Part shown: in pieces, positions 1-10,171 of the stretch
How positions within the stretch are numbered: the stretch's first letter is position 1
Layout: the number at the start of each line of letters is the position of its first letter
Origin: Roseicyclus marinus
Lineage (GTDB): Bacteria > Pseudomonadota > Alphaproteobacteria > Rhodobacterales > Rhodobacteraceae
DNA length: 64,000 bases
Reading direction: 5' to 3'
Assembly (NCBI RefSeq): GCF_036322625.1
Contig: NZ_AP027266.1
Location: 623,001-687,000, forward strand
The notes under the pieces: model-generated
Database searches by the model: none
What the model was told of the DNA's origin: nothing
What the model saw: only the letters and a program-made list of their open reading frames with translations
Program-made: the position numbers and the translations under genes

Positions 1-78
1 ACGCGGGCCTCGAGCCTGATGGCCGAACTGTCGGCGCGGGCCAAGGCGCGCGCCGAAACCAGGATGGCGGCGGAGTAA
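1..78 (+). CDS. nuoG: NuoG C-terminal end (partial)
   Basis: An open frame enters from the left edge and stops at TAA 76-78, giving 25 residues rich in Ala, Arg and Glu. It lies directly upstream of the remaining nuo genes on the same strand, where the 75-kDa iron-sulfur subunit NuoG precedes NuoH in alphaproteobacterial operons. The assignment rests mainly on gene order, because the visible tail carries no motif. Confidence 0.55.
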   Translation, partial: TRASSLMAELSARAKARAETRMAAE

Positions 79-83
79 GGGCG

Positions 84-488
84 GTGGCTTTGGTCCGGGG
101 TGGCGTTTCGGGCCTTTTGGGCCTGAGCCTTGTCGCGGCTTGCGCCGCGGGCGAGGGGCCGCGACCGGGCTCCATGCCCCCCGCCAGCTATGACGGTGTC
201 GAAACCCGGCTTCTGGACAATGATCTGGTCAATTTCCGCGTGCAGATGACGGGTGTGGCGACCCGCGACGACGTGGACGCTTACGCGCGTTGCGCAGCTG
301 CGCAATACGCCCTCATACGCGGCTTCGGCTTTGCGCGACATGTCCGCACAAATGTGCAGGAACAGGGTGGCGTTTGGGTCGGAGATGCGGTTTACACCAT
401 CTCGCCGGCGCTCCCGCGGGGGTTGCAGACGCTCGACGCCGAAGTAGTGGCGGCCGCGTGCGCCGATCAGGGGATACCGACGGTTTAG
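84..488 (+). CDS. small predicted lipoprotein in the nuo operon
   Basis: This 134-residue protein starts at GTG 84, six bases after the preceding stop. The N-terminus has a hydrophobic stretch followed by a lipobox-like LVAAC (Cys about residue 20), so it is probably exported and lipid-anchored. The remainder includes a [14 protein letters not shown] segment and two later cysteines, and I recognise no family. It ends 10 bases before nuoH and is presumably co-transcribed. Unidentified reading frames between nuo genes are known in Rhodobacter and Paracoccus. An assembly or accessory role for complex I would be guesswork. Confidence 0.7.
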   Translation: MALVRGGVSGLLGLSLVAACAAGEGPRPGSMPPASYDGVETRLLDNDLVNFRVQMTGVATRDDVDAYARCAAAQYALIRGFGFARHVRTNVQEQGGVWVGDAVYTISPALPRGLQTLDAEVVAAACADQGIPTV

Positions 489-498
489 GGAACGACCC

Positions 499-1536
499 AT
501 GGACGGCTTTTTTTCGACCACGCTGGGCCTGATGACGATCATGGCGGCGCAAAGCCTGCTGGTGCTCGGCTTTGTCATGGTCAGTCTCTTGTTCCTCGTC
601 TACGGCGACCGGAAGATCTGGGCGGCCGTGATGATGCGGCGCGGCCCGAACGTGGTGGGCATCTTCGGCCTGCTGCAGACGGTGGCCGACGCGCTGAAAT
701 ACGTCGTCAAGGAAGTCGTGATCCCGGCAGGCGCGGATCGCCCCGTTTTCCTGCTTGCCCCGATGACCAGTTTCGTTCTGGCCGTGATCGCCTGGGCGGT
801 CATTCCCTTCAATGACAACTGGGTTCTGGCCGATATCAACGTGGCCATCCTGTACGTTTTCGCCATGTCCTCGCTCGAGGTCTATGGCGTGATCATGGGC
901 GGGTGGGCCTCGAACTCCAAATACCCGTTCCTCGGCTCGCTGCGCTCGGCGGCGCAGATGATCTCCTACGAGGTGTCCATCGGTCTCATCATCATCGGTG
1001 TCGTGATCTCGACCGGCTCGCTGAATTTCGGGGCGATCGTGGCGGCGCAGGACGGGGATTGGGGCCTGTTCAGCTGGTACTGGCTGCCGCATTTGCCGAT
1101 GGTCTTCCTGTTCTTCATCTCGGCACTTGCCGAAACGAACCGCCCGCCCTTCGACCTGCCCGAGGCGGAATCGGAACTGGTGGCGGGCTACCAGGTGGAA
1201 TATTCCTCCACGCCCTTCCTGCTCTTCATGGCGGGCGAATACATCGCCATCTTCCTGATGTGCGCGCTGATCACGCTCTTGTTCTTCGGCGGCTGGCTGT
1301 CGCCGGTGCCGTTCCTGCCGGACAGCCCGCTGTGGATGGTCGCCAAGATGGCGTTCTTCTTCTTCCTCTTCGCGATGGTGAAGGCCATCGTGCCGCGCTA
1401 CCGCTACGACCAGCTGATGCGGCTGGGGTGGAAAGTCTTCCTGCCCTTCAGCCTTGCCTGGGTCGTTCTGGTGGCCTTTGCCGCGAAATTCGAACTGTTC
1501 GGCGGCGCCTATGCCCGCTGGGCGATCGGAGGGTGA
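499..1536 (+). CDS. nuoH: NADH-quinone oxidoreductase subunit H
   Basis: This is the 345-residue membrane subunit NuoH (ND1 family) of complex I, which joins the peripheral arm to the membrane arm and helps form the quinone chamber. About eight hydrophobic segments are visible. The diagnostic loop [20 protein letters not shown] lies near residues 211-230, and RRGPNVVG near residues 45-52 is also typical. Length is normal for the family. It starts at ATG 499 and ends one base before nuoI, so coupled translation is likely. Confidence 0.97.
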   Translation: MDGFFSTTLGLMTIMAAQSLLVLGFVMVSLLFLVYGDRKIWAAVMMRRGPNVVGIFGLLQTVADALKYVVKEVVIPAGADRPVFLLAPMTSFVLAVIAWAVIPFNDNWVLADINVAILYVFAMSSLEVYGVIMGGWASNSKYPFLGSLRSAAQMISYEVSIGLIIIGVVISTGSLNFGAIVAAQDGDWGLFSWYWLPHLPMVFLFFISALAETNRPPFDLPEAESELVAGYQVEYSSTPFLLFMAGEYIAIFLMCALITLLFFGGWLSPVPFLPDSPLWMVAKMAFFFFLFAMVKAIVPRYRYDQLMRLGWKVFLPFSLAWVVLVAFAAKFELFGGAYARWAIGG

Positions 1537-1537
1537 C

Positions 1538-2032
1538 ATGAGCCAGATCGACTATACCCGCGCCGCCAAGTATTTTCTCCTGGCCGATATCTGGGCCGGG
1601 TTCCGTTTGGGGATGAAGTATTTCTTCGCCCCCAAGGTGACGATCAACTACCCCCACGAAAAGGGGCCGCTGTCGCCGCGCTTCCGGGGGGAACATGCGC
1701 TGCGCCGCTATCCCAACGGCGAGGAACGCTGCATCGCCTGCAAGCTGTGCGAGGCGATCTGCCCCGCGCAGGCGATCACCATCGATGCCGAACCCCGCGA
1801 AGACGGCTCGCGCCGCACCACGCGCTATGACATCGACATGACGAAATGCATCTATTGCGGCTTCTGCCAGGAAGCCTGTCCGGTGGATGCCATCGTCGAA
1901 GGGCCGAATTTCGAATTCGCCACCGAAACGCGCGAAGAGCTGTACTACGACAAGGCCAAGCTTCTGGAAAACGGCGAACGCTGGGAAGCGGCCATCGCGC
2001 GCAACCTCGAACTGGATGCGCCCTACCGATGA
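1538..2032 (+). CDS. nuoI: NADH-quinone oxidoreductase subunit I (2x[4Fe-4S])
   Basis: The 164-residue protein is the ferredoxin-like subunit carrying clusters N6a and N6b, which pass electrons towards the quinone site. Two CxxCxxCxxxCP motifs are visible: [12 protein letters not shown] from residue 65 and [12 protein letters not shown] from residue 104. I chose ATG 1538 over an upstream in-frame start inside nuoH because it gives the usual NuoI length and N-terminus. Its stop overlaps the next start in an ATGA arrangement. Confidence 0.97.
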   Translation: MSQIDYTRAAKYFLLADIWAGFRLGMKYFFAPKVTINYPHEKGPLSPRFRGEHALRRYPNGEERCIACKLCEAICPAQAITIDAEPREDGSRRTTRYDIDMTKCIYCGFCQEACPVDAIVEGPNFEFATETREELYYDKAKLLENGERWEAAIARNLELDAPYR

Positions 2033-2445
2033 CTGACACCCCCGCAAACCCGTTCGAGGCGTTGATGCGCCAGACCCAGGAAATGACGGAAACCTGGGTC
2101 AAGTCGCTGAACCCGGCGCTGGCCAGCTTCACGCCCTCGACCATGGACAAGATGTGGCCGACCGTGCCTGCCGAGATGCTGGAGGCGTTTCTGGGCCGCC
2201 AGTTCAACCCCGGCGGGCTGGAGGCCAAGACGCGCCTGTTGCTGACGCTGCTGGGTCTGACGATCCAGGGCGCGGTGGCCGAGGCGCAGATCCGCCTGAC
2301 CGTGCGCCACGCGATCGCGGCGGGCGCCACCCGGCAGGAAGTGGCCGAAACCATCGGTCTGGCCGCCCTTTTCGGCGGCGTGCCCGCGATGAACAAGGCA
2401 ATGGAACTGGCGACCGAAGCCCTCGATACGGAAGGCAAGGCCTGA
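2029..2445 (+). CDS. carboxymuconolactone decarboxylase-like protein in the nuo operon
   Basis: The 138-residue product has the helical pattern of the CMD/AhpD-like fold: the segment around residues 65-125 ([20 protein letters not shown], then [18 protein letters not shown] and [14 protein letters not shown]) matches the gamma-carboxymuconolactone decarboxylase type. The CxxC redox pair of AhpD-type members is absent, so peroxidase activity is unlikely. It overlaps nuoI by four bases and ends one base before nuoJ, so it is translationally embedded in the complex I operon. Unidentified frames are known within nuo operons of Rhodobacter; their function is not established. Confidence 0.82.
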   Translation: MTDTPANPFEALMRQTQEMTETWVKSLNPALASFTPSTMDKMWPTVPAEMLEAFLGRQFNPGGLEAKTRLLLTLLGLTIQGAVAEAQIRLTVRHAIAAGATRQEVAETIGLAALFGGVPAMNKAMELATEALDTEGKA

Positions 2446-2446
2446 G

Positions 2447-3061
2447 ATGACGATTGCGGATTTCACCTTTTACCTTTTCGCGGCGGTGATGGTCATCGCC
2501 GGCCTCTTGACCGTGACGGCGCGCAACCCCGTTCATTCGGTCCTGTGGCTGATCCTCGCCTTCCTGTCGGGGGCTGGGCTTTTCGTGCTGGTGGGCGCGG
2601 AATTCGTCGCGATGCTCTTGATCATCGTCTATGTCGGCGCGGTCGCGGTCCTGTTCTTGTTCGTGGTGATGATGCTCGACATCGATTTCGCCGAGCTCAA
2701 GGCCGAGATGGCGAAATACATGCCGCTTGCGGGCCTGATCGGCGTGGTTCTCTTGATGCAACTGGCGCTGGCCTTCGGGCCCTGGACCTTTTCCGACGGG
2801 ATCGAGGGGCGGCTTGCCAACCCCACGCCCGCGCTGGAACAGGCGCATAACACGCAAGCCCTGGGCCTGATCCTTTATGACCGCTACTTCCTCGCCTTCC
2901 AGGTGTCGGGGCTGATCCTGCTGGTCGCCATGATCGGGGCCATCGTGCTGACCTTGCGCCACCGGGCTGATGTGAAGCGCCAGGACATCATCGCCCAGAT
3001 GATGCGCGATCCGAAAAAGGCGCTGGAACTGAAAGACGTGAAACCGGGCCAGGGGCTTTGA
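2447..3061 (+). CDS. nuoJ: NADH-quinone oxidoreductase subunit J
   Basis: This 204-residue integral membrane subunit (ND6 family) of complex I has five predicted hydrophobic segments. The conserved stretch around the third helix, [20 protein letters not shown], is clear near residues 60-80. The C-terminal tail is hydrophilic and Lys-rich. It starts one base after the preceding stop. An 85-base gap separates it from nuoK, the largest gap between the nuo genes seen here, with a short hairpin (CCGCGC, loop CCAA, GCGCGG) at 3081-3096. Confidence 0.96.
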   Translation: MTIADFTFYLFAAVMVIAGLLTVTARNPVHSVLWLILAFLSGAGLFVLVGAEFVAMLLIIVYVGAVAVLFLFVVMMLDIDFAELKAEMAKYMPLAGLIGVVLLMQLALAFGPWTFSDGIEGRLANPTPALEQAHNTQALGLILYDRYFLAFQVSGLILLVAMIGAIVLTLRHRADVKRQDIIAQMMRDPKKALELKDVKPGQGL

Positions 3062-3146
3062 CCACCCCTGTCTGAACCAGACCGCGCCCAAGCGCGGCAC
3101 AAGTTGAACGACCATGCGGGGCGATAGGGCCTTGCGGAGGGACGAG

Positions 3147-3455
3147 ATGACGATCGGACTTGAACACTACCTGACGGTGGCGGCGGCGCTTTTCGTCATC
3201 GGGATCTTCGGGATCTTTCTCAACCGCAAGAACGTCATCGTCATCTTGATGTCGATCGAATTGATGCTTCTGGCGGTCAACATCAACCTCGTCGCCTTTT
3301 CGGCCTTTCTGGGCGATCTGACGGGGCAGGTGTTCACGCTGTTCGTGCTGACCGTCGCCGCCGCCGAAGCGGCCATCGGTCTTGCCATCCTTGTCTGTTT
3401 CTTCCGCAACCGCGGCACGATCGCGGTCGAAGACGTATCGAACATGAAGGGCTGA
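3147..3455 (+). CDS. nuoK: NadH-quinone oxidoreductase subunit K
   Basis: The 102-residue protein is NuoK (ND4L), with three transmembrane helices. It has the conserved intramembrane Glu residues in [17 protein letters not shown] (about residues 32-48) and [16 protein letters not shown] (about 69-84), both needed for proton translocation in the family. I set the start at ATG 3147, preceded by a GGAGG ribosome site at 3136-3140. An upstream ATG at 3114 would add an unlikely hydrophilic leader. Four bases separate it from nuoL. Confidence 0.96.
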   Translation: MTIGLEHYLTVAAALFVIGIFGIFLNRKNVIVILMSIELMLLAVNINLVAFSAFLGDLTGQVFTLFVLTVAAAEAAIGLAILVCFFRNRGTIAVEDVSNMKG

Positions 3456-3459
3456 ACCC

Positions 3460-5604
3460 GTGGAAACGATCCTCCTTTTCGCCCCTCTCGTCGGCGCGCT
3501 GGTCGCGGGTTTCGGCTGGCGCATGATCGGTCAGACCGGTGCGCAGGTCGCGGCCACCGCGATGCTGTTTCTCGCCTGTCTCTTGTCCTGGACGGTGTTC
3601 CTGGGCTTTGACGGCGAAACCTACACCGTGCCGCTTTTCACCTGGATCGAAAGCGGCACGCTCTTCACCGACTGGGCGATCCGCATCGACCGGTTGACCG
3701 CGATCATGCTGATCGTGATCACCTCGGTCTCGGCGCTCGTGCATCTCTATTCCTTCGGCTACATGGCCCATGACGAGAACTTCAAGGACGGTGAAAGCTA
3801 CCGGCCGAGGTTCTTTGCCTACCTGTCGTTCTTCACCTTTGCGATGCTGATGCTGGTGACGGCCGACAACCTCTTGCAGCTCTTCTTCGGCTGGGAAGGG
3901 GTGGGGGTCGCCTCCTACCTGCTGATCGGCTTCTATTTCCGCAAACCTTCGGCCGGGGCTGCGGCGATGAAGGCTTTCATCGTCAACCGGGTCGGCGATT
4001 TCGGCTTTCTTCTGGGGATTTTCGCACTGTTCTGGATGACGGATTCGATCCAGTTCGACGTGATCCTGCCCATGGGGGCCGAGCTTGCGCAGATGACCAT
4101 CACCTTCCTCGGGATGGAGTTGAACGCGGCGGAAACCATCGCCTTCCTGCTTTTCATCGGCGCGATGGGCAAATCGGCCCAGCTTTTGCTGCACACATGG
4201 CTGCCCGACGCGATGGAAGGTCCGACACCCGTGTCGGCGCTGATCCATGCCGCGACCATGGTGACGGCAGGCGTGTTCCTTGTCTGCCGCATGTCGCCGA
4301 TCATCGAATACGCGCCGATGGCGGGCAATTTCATCATCATCATCGGGGCCGTCACCGCGTTTTTCGCGGCGACCGTCGGCCTGGTGCAGAACGACATCAA
4401 GCGCGTCATCGCCTATTCGACCTGTTCGCAGCTGGGCTACATGTTCGTGGCCGCGGGCGTCGGCGTCTATTCGGTGGCGATGTTCCACCTGTTCACCCAT
4501 GCCTTCTTCAAGGCGATGCTGTTCTTGGGCGCGGGGTCGGTCATCCATGCGATGCACCATGAACAGGACATGCGGAACTATGGCGGCCTGAGGAAAAAGA
4601 TCCCGCTCACCTTCTGGGCGATGATGATCGGCACGCTTGCCATCACCGGGGTCGGCGTCCCGACCACCTATTTCGGCTTTGCGGGCTTCTTCTCCAAGGA
4701 TGCGGTGGTCGAAAGCGCCTTTGCCTTTGGCGGGGATCTCGGGCATTTCGCCTTCTGGGCGCTGATCGTGGCGGCTGTCTTCACCAGCTTCTATTCCTGG
4801 CGTCTGATCTTCCTCACCTTCTTTGGCGAGGCGCGGGGCAACAAGCACACGCATGAACATGCGCATGAAAGCCCCTGGACCATGCTCGCACCCCTTGGCG
4901 TGCTGGCGGTCGGCGCGGTCTTTTCTGGCGTGGTCTGGTACAATTCCTTCTTCGGTCATACCGATGATGTGGGCCGCTTCTTCGGTGTGCCCTACGCGCA
5001 GGAAGGTCACGCAGCCGAAGAGGACGCGCATGGCGCGACCGATGAGGCTCATGGCGCGGCCGACACCCATGCTGCCGCAGCCGCCGATACCCATGCGACC
5101 GACACCGCCGAGGGCGATCATGGCTACGCCCATTACAACCTCGTCGGCGCGCCGGGCGAGGGGGCGATCCACACCGCCCCCGACAACAACATCCTGAACG
5201 AGGCCCATGGAGTGCCCAAATGGGTCAAGTGGAGCCCTTTCTTCGCGATGCTTCTGGGCTTTGTCGTGGCCTTCTGGTTCTACATCGTGAACCCGTCGCT
5301 GCCCCGCCGCCTCGCCGAAAGCCAGCGCCCGCTCTACCAGTTCCTCCTGAACAAGTGGTATTTCGACGAAGCCTATGACTTCCTCTTCGTGCGTCCCGCG
5401 CGCGCGCTTGGCCGCTTCCTGTGGAAGGGCGGCGATGGCGCCGTGATCGACGGGGGCATCAACGGCCTCGCACTGGGGATCATCCCCTTCTTCACCCGCC
5501 TCGCGGGCCGGGCGCAATCCGGCTACATCTTCACCTATGCCTTCGCCATGGTTCTGGGCCTCGTGGTCCTTGTGACCTGGGTGACCCTGCGGGCCGGAGG
5601 CTGA
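3460..5604 (+). CDS. nuoL: NADH-quinone oxidoreductase subunit L with His-rich insert
   Basis: The 714-residue antiporter-like subunit L (ND5) starts at GTG 3460. Family landmarks include [20 protein letters not shown] near residues 140-159, [20 protein letters not shown] near 244-263, and the final amphipathic and transmembrane helices. Between the antiporter core and the C-terminal helix lies an unusual hydrophilic loop: HTHEHAHE near residue 462, then a long Ala/His/Asp-rich stretch at about 516-561 with repeated AHG, DTHA and EAHG units. The loop is low complexity and looks metal-binding, but its role is unknown. Confidence 0.97.
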   Translation: METILLFAPLVGALVAGFGWRMIGQTGAQVAATAMLFLACLLSWTVFLGFDGETYTVPLFTWIESGTLFTDWAIRIDRLTAIMLIVITSVSALVHLYSFGYMAHDENFKDGESYRPRFFAYLSFFTFAMLMLVTADNLLQLFFGWEGVGVASYLLIGFYFRKPSAGAAAMKAFIVNRVGDFGFLLGIFALFWMTDSIQFDVILPMGAELAQMTITFLGMELNAAETIAFLLFIGAMGKSAQLLLHTWLPDAMEGPTPVSALIHAATMVTAGVFLVCRMSPIIEYAPMAGNFIIIIGAVTAFFAATVGLVQNDIKRVIAYSTCSQLGYMFVAAGVGVYSVAMFHLFTHAFFKAMLFLGAGSVIHAMHHEQDMRNYGGLRKKIPLTFWAMMIGTLAITGVGVPTTYFGFAGFFSKDAVVESAFAFGGDLGHFAFWALIVAAVFTSFYSWRLIFLTFFGEARGNKHTHEHAHESPWTMLAPLGVLAVGAVFSGVVWYNSFFGHTDDVGRFFGVPYAQEGHAAEEDAHGATDEAHGAADTHAAAAADTHATDTAEGDHGYAHYNLVGAPGEGAIHTAPDNNILNEAHGVPKWVKWSPFFAMLLGFVVAFWFYIVNPSLPRRLAESQRPLYQFLLNKWYFDEAYDFLFVRPARALGRFLWKGGDGAVIDGGINGLALGIIPFFTRLAGRAQSGYIFTYAFAMVLGLVVLVTWVTLRAGG

Positions 5605-5614
5605 GAGACGCGTC

Positions 5615-7159
5615 ATGGACAACCTGCTTTCCATCGTCACCTTCCTGCCGATTGTCGCGGCCGTGATCCTCGGCGTGTTCCTGCGCGGGGATGATGCCGC
5701 GGCGCAGCTCAACGCCAAGCGCCTGGCGCTGGCCGCGACCACGGCGACCTTCCTGATCTCGCTCGCGATCCTTGTCGAATTCGACCCGAACGACACCGGC
5801 TTCCAGCTGGTGGAGGAAAGCGAATGGCTGTTCGGGCTGACCTACAAGGTCGGCATCGACGGCATCAGCGTGCTCTTCGTGCTGCTGACGACCTTCCTCA
5901 TGCCGATCACCATCGCGTCCTGCTGGGGTGTCACGCATCGGGTCAAGGAATACATGATCGCCATGCTGGTGCTGGAAACGCTGATGATCGGCGTGTTCGT
6001 GGCGCTGGACCTGGTGCTGTTCTACCTGTTCTTCGAGGCAGGCCTGATCCCGATGTTCCTGATCATCGGCATCTGGGGCGGCAAGGATCGCATCTACGCG
6101 GCCTTCAAGTTCTTCCTCTACACCTTCCTCGGCTCGGTCCTGATGCTCGTCGCGATGATCGCGATGTATGTGGATGCAGGCACGACCGATATCGTGGCGC
6201 TTCTGGCGCATGAATTCAGCGCAGGGCCGATCAGCCTGATGGGCTGGCAGATCGCGGGTGGCGTGCAGACGCTCTTGTGGCTCGCCTTCTTCGCGAGCTT
6301 CGCGGTCAAGATGCCGATGTGGCCCGTGCATACCTGGTTGCCCGATGCCCACGTCCAGGCCCCCACGGCCGGTTCGGTCGTGCTGGCCGCGATCCTTCTG
6401 AAGATGGGCGGCTACGGCTTCCTTCGCTTCTCGCTCCCGATGTTCCCGGTGGCCTCCGACATCATGGCGCCGCTCGTGCTGTGGCTGTCGGTGATCGCCA
6501 TCATCTACACCTCGCTTGTCGCGATGGTGCAGGAGGACATGAAAAAGCTTATCGCCTATTCCTCCGTCGCCCACATGGGTTTCGTGACCATGGGCATTTT
6601 CGCCGCGAACCAGCAGGGCGTCGACGGCGCGATTTTCCAGATGATCAGCCATGGTTTCGTGTCGGGCGCGCTGTTTTTGTGCGTCGGCGTGATCTACGAC
6701 CGGATGCACACCCGCGACATCGACGCCTATGGCGGCCTTGTCGTGCGGATGCCGGCCTATGCTGCGATCTTCATGCTCTTCACCATGGCCAATGTGGGCC
6801 TGCCGGGCACCAGCGGTTTCGTCGGTGAATTCCTGACGCTCATGGGCGTCTTCCAGGTCAACACCTGGGTCGGCGTTCTGGCCGCTACCGGCGTGATCCT
6901 GTCGGCCTGCTATGCGCTCTGGCTCTATCGCCGGGTCGTGTTCGGCGACCTGATCAAGGAAAGCCTCAAGTCGATCACCGACATGGACAGCCGCGAGCGG
7001 GCGATCTTTGCGCCCCTCGTCGTCATGACCCTGCTTCTGGGCGTCTATCCCAGCCTGATCACCGACATGATCGGCCCCTCGGTCGAGGCGCTTGTTTCCA
7101 CTTATGACCTCGCTGTCGCGGCCCATGTGCCCGATGCGATGCATGCTGCAAACCATTGA
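5615..7159 (+). CDS. nuoM: NADH-quinone oxidoreductase subunit M
   Basis: This 514-residue antiporter-like subunit (ND4) pumps protons in the membrane arm. The conserved signatures are [18 protein letters not shown] near residues 139-156, with its essential Glu, and [20 protein letters not shown] near 225-244, with the key Lys. [18 protein letters not shown] follows. It starts at ATG 5615, ten bases after nuoL, and ends nine bases before nuoN. Length is normal. Confidence 0.97.
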   Translation: MDNLLSIVTFLPIVAAVILGVFLRGDDAAAQLNAKRLALAATTATFLISLAILVEFDPNDTGFQLVEESEWLFGLTYKVGIDGISVLFVLLTTFLMPITIASCWGVTHRVKEYMIAMLVLETLMIGVFVALDLVLFYLFFEAGLIPMFLIIGIWGGKDRIYAAFKFFLYTFLGSVLMLVAMIAMYVDAGTTDIVALLAHEFSAGPISLMGWQIAGGVQTLLWLAFFASFAVKMPMWPVHTWLPDAHVQAPTAGSVVLAAILLKMGGYGFLRFSLPMFPVASDIMAPLVLWLSVIAIIYTSLVAMVQEDMKKLIAYSSVAHMGFVTMGIFAANQQGVDGAIFQMISHGFVSGALFLCVGVIYDRMHTRDIDAYGGLVVRMPAYAAIFMLFTMANVGLPGTSGFVGEFLTLMGVFQVNTWVGVLAATGVILSACYALWLYRRVVFGDLIKESLKSITDMDSRERAIFAPLVVMTLLLGVYPSLITDMIGPSVEALVSTYDLAVAAHVPDAMHAANH

Positions 7160-7168
7160 GGTGATCCG

Positions 7169-8617
7169 ATGATCGGTGCCGACCTGTCCATCCTGATCCC
7201 CGAGATCGTCCTTGCGGTCTTTGCCATGGCCGCGATGCTGGCCGCCGTCTACACGTCCAAGGACGGGGTCGCCCCGGCGCTGACATGGGGCACGGCGCTG
7301 ATCTTCGTCGTGATGGCTTTCTACATCGCCGTCACGGGCGACGGCGCGCGGGTGGGCTTCAACGGCGGCTTTGTCGATGACGGCTTCGCGCGCTTCGCCA
7401 AGATCACGATCCTTCTGTCGGCAGCCGCGATCCTGGTCGTCGGCATCGAATACATGCAGAAATCCGATCTCTTGCGCTTCGAATACCCGATCCTCGTGAC
7501 CCTGTCGGTCATCGGGATGATGGTCATGGTGTCATCCGGCGACCTGATCGTGCTCTACGTCGGGCTCGAGCTGCAATCGCTCGCGCTTTACGTGATCGCC
7601 TCGCTCCGGCGCGACAGCGTGCGCTCGACCGAGGCGGGCCTGAAATACTTCATCCTTGGCGCGCTCTCCTCGGGTCTGCTGCTCTATGGCGCCTCCCTGA
7701 TCTACGGCTTTGCCGGCACCACGCAATTCCCAGGCATCATCGAGACGGCCACGGCAGGTGACATGCCCGTGGGCCTTCTGATCGGCCTCGTCTTCCTGAT
7801 CTCGGGCCTTGCCTTCAAGGTCTCGGCAGCGCCCTTCCACATGTGGACCCCCGATGTCTACGAAGGCGCGCCGACGCCGGTGACAGCCCTTCTGGCGACC
7901 GCGCCCAAGGTCGCGGCGGTGGCGCTTTTCGCCCGCGTCGTCCATGACGCCTTTGGCGGTGCCGTGGCCGATTGGCAGCAGGTCGTGGCGCTTCTGGCGG
8001 TTCTGTCCATGTTCCTCGGCTCCATCGCCGCGATCGGGCAGACCGATATCAAGCGCCTTATGGCCTATTCCTCGATCGGGCACATGGGCTTTGCGCTGAT
8101 GGGTCTGGCCTCCGGCACCGAACAGGGTGTGCAGGCGATGCTCATCTACATCGCCATCTATGTCACGATGAACATCGGGACCTTTGCCTTCATCCTGTCG
8201 ATGGAAAAGGACGGGCGGCATGTGACCGACATCCATGCGCTCTCGTCCTTTGCCAGCCGCGAAGGGGGCAAGGCGCTGGCGCTTCTGGTGCTGATGTTCA
8301 GCCTTGCGGGTGTGCCGCCGCTGGTGGGCTTCTTCGGCAAATACGCCGTGCTGTTCGCGGCGGTCGAGGGCGGGATGACATGGCTTGCCGTGGCCGGTGT
8401 CATCGCCTCGGTGATCGGGGCCTATTACTACCTCCGACTCGTCTACCTGATGTATTTCGGTGAGGATCGCGAAGGTCTCGATGGCCGGATGGGTCTTGTG
8501 CCCTATGCCGGGCTGATGGCCATGGCCGCGATCATCGCGCTGGCGTGGCTGCCGGGTGTGAACCTCCTGGGACTGGAAGGGATGGCCGCCGTGGCTGCGG
8601 AAACTCTTGTCCGCTGA
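7169..8617 (+). CDS. nuoN: NADH-quinone oxidoreductase subunit N
   Basis: The 482-residue antiporter-like subunit N (ND2) completes the nuo operon. Visible signatures include [20 protein letters not shown] with its conserved Glu near residues 129-148, [20 protein letters not shown] near 213-232, and [20 protein letters not shown]. Fourteen hydrophobic helices are expected. Its last codons overlap the downstream birA frame by 11 bases, so birA is likely translated from the same message. Confidence 0.97.
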   Translation: MIGADLSILIPEIVLAVFAMAAMLAAVYTSKDGVAPALTWGTALIFVVMAFYIAVTGDGARVGFNGGFVDDGFARFAKITILLSAAAILVVGIEYMQKSDLLRFEYPILVTLSVIGMMVMVSSGDLIVLYVGLELQSLALYVIASLRRDSVRSTEAGLKYFILGALSSGLLLYGASLIYGFAGTTQFPGIIETATAGDMPVGLLIGLVFLISGLAFKVSAAPFHMWTPDVYEGAPTPVTALLATAPKVAAVALFARVVHDAFGGAVADWQQVVALLAVLSMFLGSIAAIGQTDIKRLMAYSSIGHMGFALMGLASGTEQGVQAMLIYIAIYVTMNIGTFAFILSMEKDGRHVTDIHALSSFASREGGKALALLVLMFSLAGVPPLVGFFGKYAVLFAAVEGGMTWLAVAGVIASVIGAYYYLRLVYLMYFGEDREGLDGRMGLVPYAGLMAMAAIIALAWLPGVNLLGLEGMAAVAAETLVR

Positions 8618-9380
8618 GGCATCCCCGGCAGAGCTCGGCTGGCCCGACCATCTGGGCCGGCTGATCCTGCAGACCACCGACAGCACCATGGCCGAGGCGG
8701 CGCGCCGCGCCCCCGATATGGCTGGCCCCACATGGATATGCGCGCTGGAACAGACGGCCGCGCGCGGGCGCCGCGGGCGGGCATGGGCCATGCCGCCGGG
8801 CAATTTTGCGGCCTCCCTTGTCCTGCGTCCGACCGGCACGGCGGCCGAGGCGGCGCTTCGGTCCTTTGTCGCGGCCCTTGCCCTGCGCGAAGCGCTGTCT
8901 GCCGTGACGGGCGGGGTGGGCGCGCTGTCGCTCAAATGGCCCAATGACGTCCTCCTGAACGGGGGCAAGGTCGCGGGCATCTTGCTGGAAAGCACGGGTG
9001 CCGCGGGGCGGATCGACACGCTCGTCATCGGGATCGGCGTGAACCTAGCCGCTGCCCCAGCCGCTGCCGAGCTGGAACCCGGTGCCGTCGCACCTGTCAG
9101 CGTTGCAGGGGAAACCGGGGTCTCCGTCACGCCCGAGACCTTTCTGACCCATCTGGCCACGGCCTTCGACCATTGGGAGCGGGTCTATACCCAGCAGGGG
9201 TTTGCCCCGATCCGCCGCGCATGGCTGGCCGATGCCGCGCGGCTGGGCGAGCTGATCACCGCCCGCACCCCGCGCGACAGCATCACCGGCACTTTCGCGG
9301 ACGTGGACAGCGACGGGCAACTCGTGCTGGAAACCTCCCATGGCCCGCAAAAGATCGCGGCAGCCGACATCTTTTTCTGA
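8607..9380 (+). CDS. birA: biotin--[acetyl-CoA-carboxylase] ligase
   Basis: The 257-residue enzyme attaches biotin to the carboxyl-carrier protein through biotinyl-AMP. The ATP/biotin loop is seen as [20 protein letters not shown] (about residues 54-73), and the catalytic [20 protein letters not shown] lies near 111-130. There is no N-terminal DNA-binding domain, so it is a monofunctional ligase and not a biotin repressor. The best start is TTG 8607, inside nuoN; no in-frame ATG or GTG gives a full-length catalytic domain. Translational coupling to nuoN would explain the weak start. Confidence 0.93.
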   Translation: MSAEASPAELGWPDHLGRLILQTTDSTMAEAARRAPDMAGPTWICALEQTAARGRRGRAWAMPPGNFAASLVLRPTGTAAEAALRSFVAALALREALSAVTGGVGALSLKWPNDVLLNGGKVAGILLESTGAAGRIDTLVIGIGVNLAAAPAAAELEPGAVAPVSVAGETGVSVTPETFLTHLATAFDHWERVYTQQGFAPIRRAWLADAARLGELITARTPRDSITGTFADVDSDGQLVLETSHGPQKIAAADIFF

Positions 9381-9391
9381 GGGGCGGTCTC

Positions 9392-10171
9392 ATGCTTCTG
9401 TGCATCGATTGCGGCAATACCAACACCGTCTTCAGCGTCTGGGACGGCACGCGGTTCCTGTGCACGCTCAGGACCGCGACCGACCACCAGCGCACGGCGG
9501 ACCAGTATTTCGTCTGGTTCTCGACGCTCATGGCGCATCACAAGATCCCGGTCGAGATCACGGAATGCATCCTGTCCTCGACCGTGCCGCGCGTGGTCTT
9601 CAACCTGCGCGTCCTGTGCGACCGCTATTTCGATTGCCGTCCGCTGGTCGTGGGCAAACCCGAATGCCTGCTTCCCCGCCCACCCCGCGTGGACGAGGGC
9701 ACACAGGTCGGTCCCGACCGTCTGGTCAACACGGCAGGTGCCTACAATCGGCACGGCGGCGATCTGATCGTGGTGGATTTCGGCACGGCCACCACCTTTG
9801 ACGTGGTGGCCCATGACGGCGCCTATGTCGGTGGCATCATCGCGCCCGGCGTGAACCTGAGCCTCGAGGCGCTGCACCGCGCGGCAGCCGCGCTCCCCCA
9901 TGTCGACGTGTCCAAACCCCAGCGCGTCATCGGCACCAATACGGTGGCCTGCATGCAATCGGGCGTGTTCTGGGGCTATATCGGGCTTGTGCGCGGCATC
10001 TGCGACCGGGTGCGCGCGGAATATGACCGCCCCATGCGGATCATCGGCACGGGGGGGCTTGCATCGTTGTTCTCGCAGGGCGATGTGCTATTTGACCGGA
10101 TCGAGGATGATCTGACCATGCATGGCCTGACGGTCATCCACCAATACAACAAGGATCAAGGCACCCTATGA
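9392..10171 (+). CDS. coaX: type III pantothenate kinase
   Basis: The 259-residue enzyme catalyses the first step of coenzyme A synthesis, phosphorylating pantothenate. The phosphate-binding motif DCGNTNTVFSVWDG is at residues 6-19, GPDRLVNTAGAY near 110-121 and the metal/substrate motif VVDFGTATTFDVV near 127-139. ATG 9392 gives the usual N-terminus; earlier in-frame starts lie inside birA. The stop overlaps the start of the RNase J gene (ATGA). Confidence 0.95.
   Translation: MLLCIDCGNTNTVFSVWDGTRFLCTLRTATDHQRTADQYFVWFSTLMAHHKIPVEITECILSSTVPRVVFNLRVLCDRYFDCRPLVVGKPECLLPRPPRVDEGTQVGPDRLVNTAGAYNRHGGDLIVVDFGTATTFDVVAHDGAYVGGIIAPGVNLSLEALHRAAAALPHVDVSKPQRVIGTNTVACMQSGVFWGYIGLVRGICDRVRAEYDRPMRIIGTGGLASLFSQGDVLFDRIEDDLTMHGLTVIHQYNKDQGTL

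Noticed and set aside
3114-3146. Upstream ATG at 3114 as the start of nuoK
   Set aside because: It would add 11 charged residues before a first helix that otherwise matches NuoK exactly, and the GGAGG site fits ATG 3147.
3334-5796. Long minus-strand open frame opposite nuoL
   Set aside because: The composition is typical of an antisense shadow (His, Arg and Gly rich) and nuoL on the plus strand is unambiguous.
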